Shown one piece after another: positions 13,501 through 28,500 of a stretch of DNA of 64,000 bases. The notes under the pieces are model-generated. The model did not search any database and was not told the origin of the DNA. It saw only the letters and a program-made list of their open reading frames with translations. The DNA comes from Ascaris suum. Taxonomy: Eukaryota; Nematoda; Chromadorea; Rhabditida; Ascarididae. Every line of letters starts with the position of its first letter. Within the stretch, counting starts at the first letter, position 1. The position numbers and the translations under genes are program-made. The stretch covers positions 4,542,501 through 4,606,500 of the forward strand of contig CM024191.1 of NCBI GenBank assembly GCA_013433145.1, written 5' to 3'.

Positions 13501-16500
13501 CGAAATGAACGGTAAACAACAACGCTATTCATGAGAGTAAATAATTTCTCATTCGAAGCTTTAAACGTTTCTTTATAAGATTTAAGCATAAGCAAAAATC
13601 GTTTTCCGCTGAACAAAAACAACTGAGATATCAGTTCGGATCTCAAGAATCGCCCGGCTACAACTCCCATCTCATAAAGAAAGAAGAAACGAAACTATAT
13701 AATTGAGATCAGACTAGTACAGTAACCAACCAAAAAAAAACGCGACATGTTTGTGTGCACAGATCAACAATATTCAGGTGAATGGAAGCGTAGTGATTCA
13801 CATGCAGTGTTTTTACCCTTAGATTAGCTTATTAGGCTAAATAATATTACAGTAATTACTTAGTTACTCAACTTACGAACAATTTCAGCGCATAATAACG
13901 AGAAGCACAGATCGCCACTGAACATTTGAAAATATGAGAATGAGATTGCATGTGTAGATTTAAAAAAAAAAAATGTCACGCAAGCATCATGCGGAAGCAT
14001 TGTTCCTGAAATAAAGATGAAATTTTGTCCATTTGAAACCAGGTAAGCGCGCACTCTCAATGTTGCGTATAAAGTATGATTAAACATTTCAAGTTTCGAG
14101 AATATTATAGCGTATTTTCCAGCTTGTCATAACATCTCTACACACAATTTGATGATAGAAATTTGAAATGGGTACTTTTTTTTTTGCTAAGAAATTACTA
14201 CAGCCGAACAATGCATGATGCGAAGGCAAGCTCCACAGGAATGAATTAATGTGAAATTAAATATTTCTCGCTTTCCAGCCAAGTTATTAGCCCGACGTCA
14301 TGTCTGTGACCTCATTTCTACAGATTGCAGCAGCACCATGTCACAGCTGCTTGCATATGGTGCATTTTCGAACGCGGGTAGCATCAGGGCACCGAAATCT
14401 GCACATTTGGCGACAATGTCGTTTGTAGCCCACAATAATGATGGCCTTTGAAGGCAAATTGAACTCGATCAATTTTCCAAAAATCTTCCTAAATTTCAGA
14501 TTTGTAAATATGTGAATGGTATCCTCTATAGCATGATGTGTGTTGGAAGAGTGCGAGCTCGTGCTAAAGAAATTGACCTCGAGGCTCAAGTCAAAGTGAA
14601 ATTAGATACTGCTCACTGTGATGATGATGTCGCACAACTCCCCGTATTGCTGAAATTGTTCTCTTCAGGTAAACGCTATTTTTGACCTAATTATCATTTT
14701 GCTTTTTGATGTGCCCAACTTATTACAATTCAAAAACCATGTGCGAATCTTACTTCCATTAGATTGGTACCAAAAGTTGACTGCATTTGCATTTCGTACT
14801 AAAACAATTCTGCAGATGTGACAGTATTCTGCACAGTTTTTGAGAACATGGTTATCGCATCTTATACTATAATATCAGCTAAATTATTGCAAGAAAAGTC
14901 TATTAAAAATTAAGCATTGTGAAGTCGGCAAAGCAGAATATATTTCTTCTGCTTGCACCTCAAATTCAAACGATGCTGGAGAAGCGTCTAAGACATATGT
15001 GCCCCAGCAGCGGCGAATCCATGACGAAATGCATTGGTGAGATATGATTGTAATAGTGGATTTAAAATGTGCTGGTGAAATTAACATCATTAACGATCAC
15101 TTGCAATCATTAAATATTAAAGAATTCGGAAATGCTCTAGCTTATCAATGAATCATCCGATGCTGTTATTTTACAAAACGAAATCGTCTTTAGCTATCAG
15201 AAGTTACGCTCAATGATTTTTCTTCTTATTGACTATCGAAAGATGTAAGCGGCCTCTAATCACGAAGTTATCATATAATGAAGTCGTTTGAGACGTGAAC
15301 TTCGTGAAATTCAGATGCGTTTACCACATGAAAATATAGCGGTACTTATGTTTGACGTCGGCATTCATCATCAAATCAAATCGATGAAAATTTTTGCTTT
15401 TGAAGAATTTGAATCTCTCAATACGACCATTGATGCCAAATGTACACAGCAATCTTTCAGTGGTCAATAGCACGTTTTCTCTATAAAACCTTTAAGAGCT
15501 TGATTTCTTAATTAAGCTTGATTTCTTAATTGAACACTCGAATAAGAACATAACATGCATTTGAGCTGAATTGCTCTTTATATTGGTTTTAAAAAATTGC
15601 CAAATTTTGCCATTCAATATCGAACGATGAAACTGAATTTAGAATATAGTAAACTTTAGCGTTCTATTAGCTGTCAATTTTCAACCGTTTTACTATGAAA
15701 TTCTGAAATTATATGAAATTCTTTAACGTTTTCAAGCGCATAAATGAAGCTTCAATCAGACATTGACAGCTTACATGTTTATGCGCTCCGAAAATTTATT
15801 TCCTCTTGGAAGTACTTCGTAATTTCGAGTTGAAAAGAAAATTCCCTGTTGTGTTATTTTGCATAACTAATTTCGTAATAGCGTTGCATCGTCAAAATTT
15901 GTCACACAAGTATAAGTAATTGTGGACCTAATCTTGTTTCGTTAACGTGATCCCTTCTCTCCTTTTCAAGAACTTTTGCTAACGGGAACTATTCCCGCAA
16001 ATACTCTAAGGTGCTCAATTGAAGAATATCTCTTGCATATTGAGTGACTGAAAGGCGCAATTTGACTAGCACTGAAATTCTGTTAAAGTATTAACAGCTA
16101 GATGGTCACTAAACGAGCACATATTCAATTAAATCAATTTGAACGTGAATTGAATGAGTGTTTTAAAAAATGGAGGATGTAAATGGTCGAAAATACTGAT
16201 TGAGATTTGTGGAACGATCTTGAAGGTGATAAGTTGCTATGAATTTGTGATACGATTACTCTAATTTAATCGTTGTGAAATATGCGAATTGTTGTTGCAA
16301 TTTTTTGCATTTGACGTGCAATGTCAATCTCGCTTCTTCTTCTTCTTCTTTTTTTTTTTTGTCATTTTCGTGGAGTGCGGTTAAGTATGTGTCATAGATC
16401 TTGTGGTAGAATGCGCTTCTATTATCCTCATCCATATGATGTGTGCAGCACCGACCGGCACCACCCGTCGCGACATCACATGTTCGAAATTTATCGTTCC

Positions 16501-19500
16501 ACTCTCATTAGATCGACTGGAAAAAGAAAAAAAAAAACCCAACGTCGGCGAAAAATTAGCTACGCTTCAGCGTTTTACATTCTAGCCATAAACATTAGAT
16601 AATCGCTACGATCTTCTTCGCTTTGACTAGATTTGTAGCCATTTCGCTAATGCAATAGTACAGCTTACCACATTGTATATATAGTAGTGTTAAAAAACCT
16701 TCATACGTCACGAAGAAAATTGCAAATTTGGTATAAATGGATTTAGTATTGATATGGAAGAGGGAACATTGGCGGGCGTCGCCAAGATTCCATGAAACGA
16801 CTTCTAGTTTGGGGGAAAAGCACTAAAGGAGAAAGAACTCCAATAAAGTGATTAGAACAGAAGAAATAAGGGAATTCCTAGCTGCATTTATACAACTCAT
16901 GGCACATTACGCACATTCGGATTTGCCTTTTCTTGAGTTGGCCTTTTTCAAAAAACGCGTAGAGCAATATTTGAAAATGCGACGCATTTTGATGCCGATG
17001 TAAATAAAAAACCTTACATCGAGAGCATATCTTTTTGCTTCATGCTTCTTAGAGATAATTCGATGCATTGTCAGCAGCAGAAAGCTACCCTGAAATAAAC
17101 GAAAATCACTGGGTAGAGCCACTAAAACATCAAATGATTTGATGCCAAAATCAACCAGAATGTTGTTTTGCCTACTTTTATACAGCGAACACTCTTTCTT
17201 ATGCCTTAACAAAGCATACATATTACGAAGCCACTTAAGTAACCGTTAGGACCTATAGCGTGTTTTTAGCGACTAGAAGGTGCGCCAAAGAGATGGGTTT
17301 CGTAAGCGATTATTGCAGTTGACTCCAACAGATCAAGTGGATCCATTACTGAGTATTTAAAAAAGTCTATATGTGCGCAATTCCCCTTCTTTCTTAATGC
17401 CCTTTCATAATGTTACATACATAATATAGGATTCGCTCATCCTTCACCTTTCCATCTGCGTAAGCGATTATTGAACGACAGTCTTTCGATCGTTTGGACC
17501 AAAATTGCATTCTAGAAACAACTTCTATGGCAAAAGGTTTCATCGTCATACCTTTACTGGCCCGGCAACTTGACACTGCGCGTTGAACGGGCGTATAAAC
17601 ACATCAAAATCCAAAAATATACCGATCTGATGTAATCGGAATGCAATCCCGCGCAGAATGTACATGTTTTTGGGATTGGAACTGATGCAACTTCACGCAC
17701 TTGGAAAACTCAATTTATAAGTTTATCGGTGGAAGTTATTTCGCAAGTGTTTCGATTTTCAAGGTTCGATGATAATTTGCAATGTTATCGTTCAAAGGAA
17801 AAGATCATCATATAACTATTGGTTGAGCGCTCATCGTGCATTCCATTAGCAATATTTTCCACTCAACTTAAACTGAAGCCGACCAATTGCGCACGCTTCT
17901 AGGCAGTTGATTTTATTCCACAATGATATCGAATGTGATTTGCTATACTCGCGAAACTATTCGCTTCTTCAAAAAGGGAATTTTCGTTTTTTAATAGGCA
18001 ATGCCAAAATATTCTATGGAAGAAGAAGTTTTTTCGTCTTGTATGTACAGCGCGGTGGTAAGCAGTCTTTTTACCGCATCTTTTCGAATAATAACCTAAA
18101 ACAGGACTTTTATTTGTGCTTTTTTGATTTTTCGAGTTGAAATCAAAAATTTGACACGAGCGTTAATCATCTTGTGTTCACCACCGTTTCGCAGTGGAAT
18201 GCTGAAAGAAGAAGCTCCGATTCTATCTTTTACTTACATGCAAAACAGCTTTTTATTAGATTGCCACATATAACGCAATTTCAAACTCTTTTGCTAATCG
18301 CATTCATTAGAAGGACTTGGTTCGTCGATAGGAATCTCCTGTCCAAAAGAGCATTCATTGCAGGTAAAGATGCGCTACTTTAGAGAAAAAAAGGTGCTTT
18401 GAAATGTGCGAAAATGCTGTCTTGTGCCATCTAAATAATAACATCTGTGCTCAAGGTTTGGGATGATATCCCGTCGAATGAGAAAACGAGTAATGACGGG
18501 CGTCGAATGTCCACTAGGACAAGAAGAAATGGTGTTAGGGTTCGAATTGCGCGAATGTTCCATCACCATCGCACCAGCAACGACCATCATTTTTGTGCCG
18601 TATGCCCTGTTTTGACTAGTCCATCGTCAGATGTGGTGCTTTTTCGTTGGCCGCCAAACCTCTTTGGTTGAGGAATGCGAGAAAAAGACTCTCAAGACAC
18701 GGCACCACGCCACTATACCAGACCGTGCCACGCAGCGCGCCCTATAAAACACGACACGGCACTCTTGTTCTCACCAACACAATCCTCCTTTCAGTTTTGA
18801 CTATTCCCGTTTCAAAAACTACTCGCCTTGTAGATTTTCATTGATTTTTGCATTACTGGGCGTAAATTAGCCCAATTTAGTGGCTCATAGGCATACTCGC
18901 AGCTTCGATTTTAAATACTACTATGTATGTTTGAAATTGATCGATATCTGTCAAGCCGCCTTTAAACATTTTTTGTCAGCATTAATTCGAAAGGCCTTTG
19001 AAATGCCCGCAATCGCGGCCATGAAAGAACCATAGCATTCATGCTACAGTTCTTTCACGGTCGCGATTGTGGGCATTCTCTGTGGTGTGACTGCTCGACC
19101 ACCTACTTCTAGCAGTCGAACATTAAGGAGTGACCAGAAATCTGAATTTTTTGAGCTCCATTCAGACATTTCGAACTCTTGGCATCTGTCCATAAAGGGG
19201 AGCCGCTGTGAGATGAAAAGTGCTGTGGCGAAATTTATAGGTTCTCTGTGACATGTAGGTGCTTAGTTTAGGTGGCTATCGTTTGGAGCGGATGACTGCC
19301 GGCGAAGTCCTGCTAGCACTGACCTCTGCACGATGGATTTAAAGTGACAGTACAGTCGGACTTTACAAGCAGAGATTGAGCAGTTCGAGCTCTCCGACCA
19401 AAGCCGCAAAAATTTCAGTTCTGTGCAATGTGCAGTTTCGTAACGTTTCGTAATATTCTGCCAGAGGTGGACACTGGAACAGCCGAACGATAAGCGCTAC

Positions 19501-22500
19501 CCCACAGTGAGTGCGCTGTCCGCCAATGATCAGCAAGCATCAAGTTCCATAAGTTTTTTCATTAACGCGTGCGTTGCCTTTGTTAAACTGACGGGGTGAT
19601 TGCGAACTTTCTTCTGTAAGCATACTAAGGACCATAGTGCTTAGCTACTGTTTATTCGTTTTGTACCGATATTTGTTGATTTATTTGCGCTAGACGAGAG
19701 GATGAGATATGAAAGCGTGAAGACGCCTATTCGCATTAAAAATTTTCTTTCCGCTTTCAAAAATTCTAGCTTGCTTCCTCATTTTAATCAGAGAAGACAA
19801 CAGCGTTTCTCGTCTACAATATCATTTCATTGCTGGTATGAGGCGTAATTTATAGAGGTTGATATTACCTGCGTTCATCTCTCTTACAGCGAACTACAAC
19901 TACGTAGGCGCGTGTCTATGAACTCGATAAGTGGATGGCGGTAATCGATGCACTGTTCCCGAAGCAGCACTGCTAAGACTTTTTGAACATCACTCTCAAC
20001 AAAGTATATGAGTAAATGTTATCAAAGCAGATTTGCCTAGCTTTGTCAGTCTGTCCTCATAATTGCCTATTTTACTTCTAATTCTTTCATCCACTTGTTT
20101 CAGCTAAAGTATATTCCATTTATGAGGATGATTGATGCTGAGAAAATGCAACCGACAAAAAAGAATTTCTCCTAACAACGCAGCTTTTATGAAATGAAGC
20201 ACCAAAATGAGAAATAAATTAAATGCAATTTCAATAAACTATAATCTTACATAGAGCGCTAATCAAATTTAGATTATTGTGTGCATCGTTAAATATTAGC
20301 ATCTAACCTTATGTTTCGTATCGTTCGCCAATCCTAACAGTATGACCACTGCTCATCATCTTTGGTATTTTTGAATATGATTTGCATATTCACAATGAAA
20401 TTTGAATTCAAAACTCGCCGCCAATAAAGCTCACAAATGTGACGCCCTTTTCGAACACATGTCTGTTGCTAGATGGTAGCTCGTTAGCGATCACTGCTGA
20501 CCATTTGTTAAATCGCTCGCGAATACACAATCGCTTACGTCATTTTACTAAAGCATAAATGTTTTTTTTTCGTTAAGGTTTCAACGCATATTATCGCGAT
20601 TGTTGATGTGAACTTAATATTCAAGAATTTTCGAGAAATTTCCCTATTTTTATAGGAGAAGCAAAAAATTTGAGAGAGTTAACCTTCCAAGAAATTGATG
20701 CTTTTATAATTGTTTCTTTCATTGATGTTCACTATCTCTTTGAATTCAATTATTGTTGTCGTGTTCAAGAAAAATTTATCAATTATATGTAAATGTTGCT
20801 TATGAACTAATACTGAGTGTTATGAACATTCCCGCATGATCTCATATCGACGAGTGGATGATAGGTTTATACATTTCGGCAGTATTGAAGCCATAAAAAC
20901 GTAGCTTGACATACTCTGCTGGTTCATGAGTTCTTCTAACACCCAATACTAGTCGATCTAGAGCGTGTTTCGCTCCCATGATTGAATTTGACGCTTCATG
21001 CTGAAATATTTATTTTTAATTTTTAAACTATATTCACGAAACTGAACGCTCATATCCTAGAATCAAAGGTCGAGATTGGAAACGGGAACGCTGAGGACGT
21101 TTTATTCGGCAGGCTCAATACGAACATCTTTAATGGGAAATAGAAATAATGATAACCGTTTTTTGACGTCCCTCCGATATTTTTGAATTGAAGGACAGGG
21201 AAGCTGAGATAATGGAGTTAAACGTGCACAACCAGTGGCTTAAATTGCCACTAAACCAAACTTCAGCATCATCGACAAGTTTGATGAGTTGTGATAGCAA
21301 AGACTCTAAACACATATTCGCCACATGCAGAGTTTACATATTTTGCGATTCTCATTCTCCACTTATATTATTTATTTGCGCTTTTGTGCAATTTTTCTGA
21401 ACTTTGCTACGCAAGTGAAAGAGACCCTACTACAGCATTTTTTCAAACAATTGCATTAATTCTAGCCCGAAAAAAAATGCAATAGGAAAAATCGATATAA
21501 GCAGAGAAAGCTGCTGAAAAATTTCACAGCTAGAAACATTTGCTGATTGGTGGCTAAGTGAGAGTGTTGATCCTAAAGGTCCAACGGAGGTGTTTTGATG
21601 GCAAAATATGTTTTCGAAGAGAATCAACGAAAGCTTCCAGAATGTGCTTAGAATGTTAAAGTGTGGAACTTTACATTTAACATAATACTTTATGCATTTT
21701 GATGTAAAAAGAATGAAAAATTCTCGCTAAAAAGTTGGAAATTTTATGCATAATTCGAGCAAGTTGATTTCATTGTGGTACCTGGCACTTTTCCTCATCG
21801 TTTGAATGCGCCATTACCACATCAGCAATATGACACACTTCTTCATATGCTAGTACGTTATAATTAATTGGCAGGTACTTGTCTGCTTTGATGGTCAATG
21901 ATAACAGGTTTTCCGACATACTCATCAATGCTATTTGCTTAAATCGTAGGTGTAATTGCATAGTTGCATGCCACTGCAAATAATTTACTACCAGTTCATC
22001 TACTTAGTGAATCGTATCGTTTTTGTTGTTCGGTCACATTTGTCTATGTGTGCGTATTTGCATTTGCAATGGCACGAATCGTTGATGGAAACATCTTGAC
22101 GATTTTATTTCACTTATTTTGATTGCTGAATGCATCGCTTCCTATTGATCACTTAGTTTTTAGTAACTTCATCGACTGCGCTCTTCGTGATCCCTCATAT
22201 GGCGGATATAAGAGCGCTGAATAATGCAGCGAAACTGAAACAAAGGCTAAGAATTCAAATATAATTTTCGAACAGCATTATATCTGTCAATCTTCGCCAT
22301 TGCAGCCTCGCGAAACGTGAAGACTGCGCAATGGCTTTGATGACAAGTGTTTTAAACGAATTTGCTTTTGGAATTGAATTTAAGCAAACTTACTTTCAAA
22401 ACATATCCATAGATCCTTCGGAAGTTAATTTCCTCTTACCTCACATTCCAGCCTCGCCGACAGTCTTTAATCGAATGAAAAAAAAAAGAGAATCGATTTG

Positions 22501-25500
22501 GCTGCTCTTTTTTAACGTCGGAATTGCAAGTGGAAGAATGATTAAGAATCTCTCTATTCCAGAATTTTTTATTTCTAGCATCATAATGGGGGACCGTTGG
22601 CCTTGATAGATTATTTAGAGATTTTTCTACCAGTGTGCAAAGCGGTCTTTTCGAAAGCCAATAATAATTTCTTCTAAATATTCAATTCCACACCTCAAAT
22701 CTCATATTCCTTAAGTTTTACGATAATTCGGTTCCCTCAAGATCTGCGATTTATTTTCTGATGTCGAATTTTACGATAACATAATGATGAGACTACTTTT
22801 AAGATGATTGCATTGAGAATTGATTTTGGTTTCACTTTTTCGGAGACTCCAATAATGAGATTAAATATAAATTAAAAGAAATATTTTGCAGTTTTTATTC
22901 CACTATTTTGAAGCACTCGATATCGCAATTGTAGCAGTCGTCGCTCTCACTTTTCATCTCTTCCAACAACTCACCCACCATTCGATGGGCAAAGAAAGGG
23001 TTGCTTGTCGCTGGTGATGGCGTGGCAGGCTGAGATTTCACCTAAGTAAACTGATGGTATGTGCGCGGCACACCTTTCCACATAGCAAATAACGTTGATG
23101 ATGCCATATATATGTCTGTGTTTCTTCGTTACATTATCACTCGTGTAGATCTATCCATTCCTATAAGCATCGAACATGGCGATTCATCCAATCTCGAATC
23201 TAACGTGAGCTTCTGATGCTCACAAGCGGAGGGGTTGGTGCGGAGAGAGGGAGGGAGTGGGGGCAACAAGGTGTATTTCAAAATTCTTGTTTCTGAAACG
23301 TTTTTTTCTGTCAGATTTCTACGAAATGCTATTGCTCGTTTTCTCTTTTGTTTCTTTTAATATGCCCATTCAAAAAACAGTTTCATTTGCCATGATTTGC
23401 TTCTCAACAAAAATCAGAGATGAGATTCTTCTCTCGATTCAGCGCCCACTCTTCCATATCGATTTCATTTGACTAAGTTTTCCACTTGAAAATGCGTAGT
23501 GTAGTAGTGCTTACACTAAATGTAGTATACCCACAGGTCATACGAGTCGTATTTTTCAATCATAGTTATAACGATCGTGCACTCATAGCTGTTCTTCATT
23601 TTTTTGGGGGCACCTATGCAACGACTACGTCAGCTTTTGAACGTCACTGCGTTGATCATATAAGCCATCAAAAAATGTTTGAACGCTGTAAAAAGCGAAG
23701 TGACGTAAGCGGTTCACGCCTTAACACCCATGTTCATTGTGCTATGTGAAAGTGTTTTACAATAAAGAAGTGAGAGAAATGGAATACGAGGGGAATTTAC
23801 TCTATCATTAGTGAGTAGAAATAAATGAATTCCCAAGAAGAACATGCCTGCAATTGATATGCGGATACTGTAAATACGATTAGTATACCTATCTTATATT
23901 GCACATAAATGAGTGCGATTTTCATGATCATCAAGTTGGCGAAATAAATGAACTTATGCTGAGGGTCGTTTAGCTCTTGAGGTATAACTGCAGCTTGCTA
24001 TACCGTAATTGATCTTGGTTTTTTTTTTGCACTCTTTGCTTAATCCCATCTTTTGAGGACGTATCCAACGTCGTAAACTGTCCATCACTTTTTATTTCCG
24101 TCCGAAATGTTTGCTTACTTTTGATTTGTTTTTCCGTTGCAAACTTTTTGAAGCCAGCGATGACTAATTTTTGCAATTTTTTTAAACAAAACATTCTTGC
24201 TTTATCATAGCTTTGCAAGGAGGTACAGTTTACTGTTTACAACAGTGAAATTAAAGCACAATAAAATCACGAAATCACTTATATTGTGAAAGTGAATGAA
24301 GAAGAGATCAATTTGAAATTTTTCGCATACTTTTGTGAGCTTTTGCAAAGCACATGGCGACATGGTTTCTCTGCGCATGTATGCGTTTTTTTTTTTCGGA
24401 AATCAGCCCGCCCAGCAACTCCAATCTACGTACCACAAAAGTTTACGACTGTTTAGTCCACTCTCAGAGACTAATTTATAGAGTAAGCTCTCGCATATTT
24501 GGCCCGCTTAATCAGAAAGTCCATTATTAAAGGTTTCCGTTGTTTGGGCAATCGGTTGGACTAATAGGCGGAATTGCGAAGCAACATCATATCAGCCTTT
24601 CTTTTACACTTCTCGATGTGTTTCAGCCGCTTTTTGTGAATGATATGATTGCAAATTCCAATCTTTTTTTCCCTAATTAAGAACCACATCTCGATTCCTT
24701 ACATTTGCGTCTACAAAACTACAATCATTTCCTTAGCCACAAGTGCCCTCAGTGTTCTTCGTTTTCGATCGCTCAACATTTTTTCGGAGTTGTGTGAGAG
24801 TAAATCAAGTGCTCGCCATATATTGAATGACCACCGTGTCAAGGATTAAGGATCATCACCGTAAACAAACATATCATCGCCAACTGATGTTGTGTGTCAC
24901 TGCTGAAGTAGGCTGGAGAAGCCGAATATCATGCTAGGTGATTGGCATACCTCTTCGTTCACCTCCATTAACACAAGGTTCAAACTGAAAGCGCTGATGA
25001 TGTCGACGTGCTGTTTTCCGGCGGATTTAAAAAAGTTTCGCTGTGGTAGCAGTGCTCATCACCTCTCAAAGCTGCGATCGTTTGTACCACCGAGGCTGGT
25101 CTTAACGCTGTTCCAGCCTCACTCTTTCCCCTCTACTACTTCGTCGTCTGCACTTACCAGATTTTCATACTGTCTCCGCCGTTGCAACTCTTATCCTCTA
25201 GTGATGCACGCGAACGCCGTTCATGTGCCAGCTATCTTTCCAAACACTTGTGTTTGCTTCACTTTCGCGTTTTGCATCTCCTTCTTATGCGGTTGCCTCT
25301 CATTGGCGTCGACGTGTTTTCTCTCGTTCTTTCTCGCCACTGTCTGGAGCAGCGCTGTTTTGTCTGCAGACGTAAGCAGCAGGCGGTGTCTAGGTGTCGG
25401 CCAGCGACTTGGTGCGGCGAGCGTTTTCTGACGGCGAGCGCGCATTTATTTCGTGCCAGCCGGTCACAACCCTCGTGGCAGCCGTTTTGCAAGAAGCGGC

Positions 25501-28500
25501 AGCATCGGCACACAGATGTGCAGCGGCGAAGGAGAGTGAGGCGAGTAGGGTTGTTGGATGGCGGCGGCTGGCTGCAGTGTGAGTGCCGCTCAAAAGAGAG
25601 GTGACCTGAAAAAATGAACGCATTCACGCCATTCTCTTCCTCTCTTTTGCTTGCTCCCTCTTCGACTCCGAATCAGCGTCGACCCAGGTTGCCTTACTTT
25701 CCTGCCATCTGTTGCATCCGCTCTATACTACCTAACGTATCGCCCGCGACAATTGCTGCCTAACATATGCCTTTGTCATTGCAACACATTTCGACAGTTT
25801 TTTGTCACTCAGTTGACTTTGCCCACGCCCGAAGTCAGTCCTTCTATATAAACTCATCGGCAGTTTTTTTTTGTATTATATTTTTCACTCAGTTTTAAGG
25901 CGTTGTTTATATTCCGTAGTTTATGTGCTTCGAGTTTGAGAAGATGAGAGTAAAGAACTTTACTACTCTCTTTCAAAACCTATCGTTTTTGCTTTGGCCG
26001 CATGAATTTTTCCTGCTTCCCTTCAGCTTGTCGTTCTCTCAGTTATCGCGTTTCTTATTCATTTACATTCGTTTCCTTCATCCTACGGGAGATCACGCAC
26101 CTCTGTGAGTAATGAATTTCTGGTTTGGTAGTGGGAGAAGCTAGTTCATTTGAAGCCTAGCGCAGTTCGCTTCTTTGTGTTTTGATTTTAGTGGCGTTTT
26201 GTTGCGGCACCTATCGCTTGATGCATCTACCATCTCACCCATTATATATAGGCAGTTTTCTTGGCAGGTACTGAATCATATTCTGCAGAAACGTCTCGCT
26301 GTTGACCACTCGACGCCCACTCACCTGAGTCATTGCTCGCCTTTAAATAGGCGTGTGCTAGAGCTACTTCCCATCCCTCATAATGACCACATCGTGGTTT
26401 TAACGCTTCTCTGAGCACGAACTCCGGCATCCGCCTATCACTTAGCTTCATTAGCGATTAAAAATCCATTTGAATCTCAGATTGTTGGATGTACGTGGCT
26501 TTGCTATTTACCGCGTTGTTATCCAGTTGCCAATTGGTCACTAGCTAACACTCATATTTTTGTGTATCTTTATTCTCGTTTGGCTTGTAGCTGTAATATA
26601 TTCTTTCTTTGGATAGTTATATATATTCATTTTACACTCGTATCAGCACACTAAAAAATTGCTATAGACATTCGAGAAATCGCTGCACACATTGAAGTTT
26701 CATCGAGGCGCAACTACAGATGAATGAGATGGTGGTGTATTTGCACATCTGTGATGATTCTTCCCCTCTCCATCGCAGTAATGTCTCAGTGTTTTCTTGA
26801 CAACACTGAAAGAATACTTAAGGGCGCTCTCGTACAGTACGCGTACTGCTTGGGCAAAAAAAAATCTGTGCTGTAATTTTTTTTTTTTTTTTTGGTGTCC
26901 ACACTTATATCGCTATTTGAAGAAGACAAAGTTGTGAGCTTAGATGGCTTTAGGACACGGTTCTTGGCGTTATCAGAAGTTCCCATCAAATTGATGATCG
27001 GGATCCCTCAAACTTCAATGTGCAATTGATTTACGAAATTCGATCGCCGTCACGACTCGCTTCGATTTCCAATGATTTTAGCTATCTCCTATATTACAGT
27101 TAATTTGACACTGTTTAAAGGTAGTTGAAGGATACATCTTTCATGCGTCACCACTGACGTTTCAGTTGCTTCATGTATGGTATCAGTGGTCTTTGTGATT
27201 TTTGCCGTATTATTAAGTCGCATTGAAACTGTCTGAGAGCGGAACTGTAGTTGTATTTTGCTAATGTGATTGCATGGAACAAAGATCGAGCAGCTAGAAC
27301 GAGGATCTGTTAAGCGGCTTCAAGAGAGATGGATTCAGAGGATGAGTAATGCTTTCATCGTATTCTTTCACGAAAAAAAAGGATTGAAACCTAACTGTTG
27401 TTGCCGTCCAGTCAAGTGTAACGGCCGGAATGACGGAGAGATCAGCCACTATAAGGACATGACGAGGAAAAGGCATCAGACAAGGAACGCAAATCAACTC
27501 GTTTAGGGTTCGATCATACTGCTTAATTGTAAATTTATAAATTGACCTCTTACTACATTAATTGCAATTTAGCTGATACGATCTCGTAATGGAAACTCAT
27601 CTTGGCGGCAACATCCTCTCAACGAGGAGCTTCATTACCACATTTCTTAACGTCGGAGCTGAAACATATATGCATCTGGGAAGGAAAGATCCGTTCAAAA
27701 GATGGTCTAACTACAACTTTTATTCAAAAATAAGGATGAGCGTAACCGTTGATTATTCATTATGAGGATGGTTAGGACCATCTTTTCCTCTTCTTTAATC
27801 CTTTTCTGCTCTGTATTTCTACAAACTGTCGCATATGCAAAGCGCGCGATTAGTCTCTACCATCTTTAGAATGTGGGAACTTCAATCCGTATTGCTTGAG
27901 GAGCGCACATCCTTTACCTGCACAATCATAAATCTTGAGCGAATTTTCGTTCACGTAAAGAAAAAATTGAGTAAAGCGTTTCGCGCAGTTCTGCACTTGC
28001 TTACATGTTTCCTTTGATTCATTACAACCAGTACGTTTAAATTGCCGATGAGGGACACTCACTTTTTTTTCGGATTCCACTGATCAGATGAGTGTAATTC
28101 TTTGAAATAATTCGTTTGTTGAATATTTCTCCCATTTAAAACAAGTTTTTCCAAAATATTTCGCTCGTGAATGCGTATCCACATCATTTTCCTAAGCGCA
28201 GTCAACGAAGTGAATTTTCAACGCAGCGAGTGCAGCTTTGCACTCTACGCCGATGCTATTGAAAAAAGAATAACGCAAAAATTGATCACTGTGCGATTTC
28301 ATTGAGCATGACATAGTTGTTCGTAGGCGAAGTATCCGATTTTCTGTGTGCGGTTCCCAATTTGATGTGCTCCCCTTTCTGCCAGGGCCCTTGATAATCC
28401 TATATGTTTGCTTGCATATATTGCTGCTTTTTGTATTCCCTTAAGCTCACATCCTTATTAAGGAGTACGAGGGTTACTTTCCAAACATCATTCAAAGCAC

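Noticed and set aside
18535..18560. GGGTTCGAATTG, resembling a tRNA B box
   Set aside because: No matching A box, no acceptor stem and no cloverleaf pairing around it.
20101..20180. TTGTTTCAG followed by an acidic stretch as the missing ARMC9 linker exon
   Set aside because: In the required phase it stops after nine residues and has no usable donor. The segment at 33369-33424 fits both phase and composition.
24931..25627. Five overlapping long open frames on both strands, up to 166 codons
   Set aside because: Mutually overlapping and without domains; expected from GC-rich, stop-poor DNA. Kept only as a composition island.
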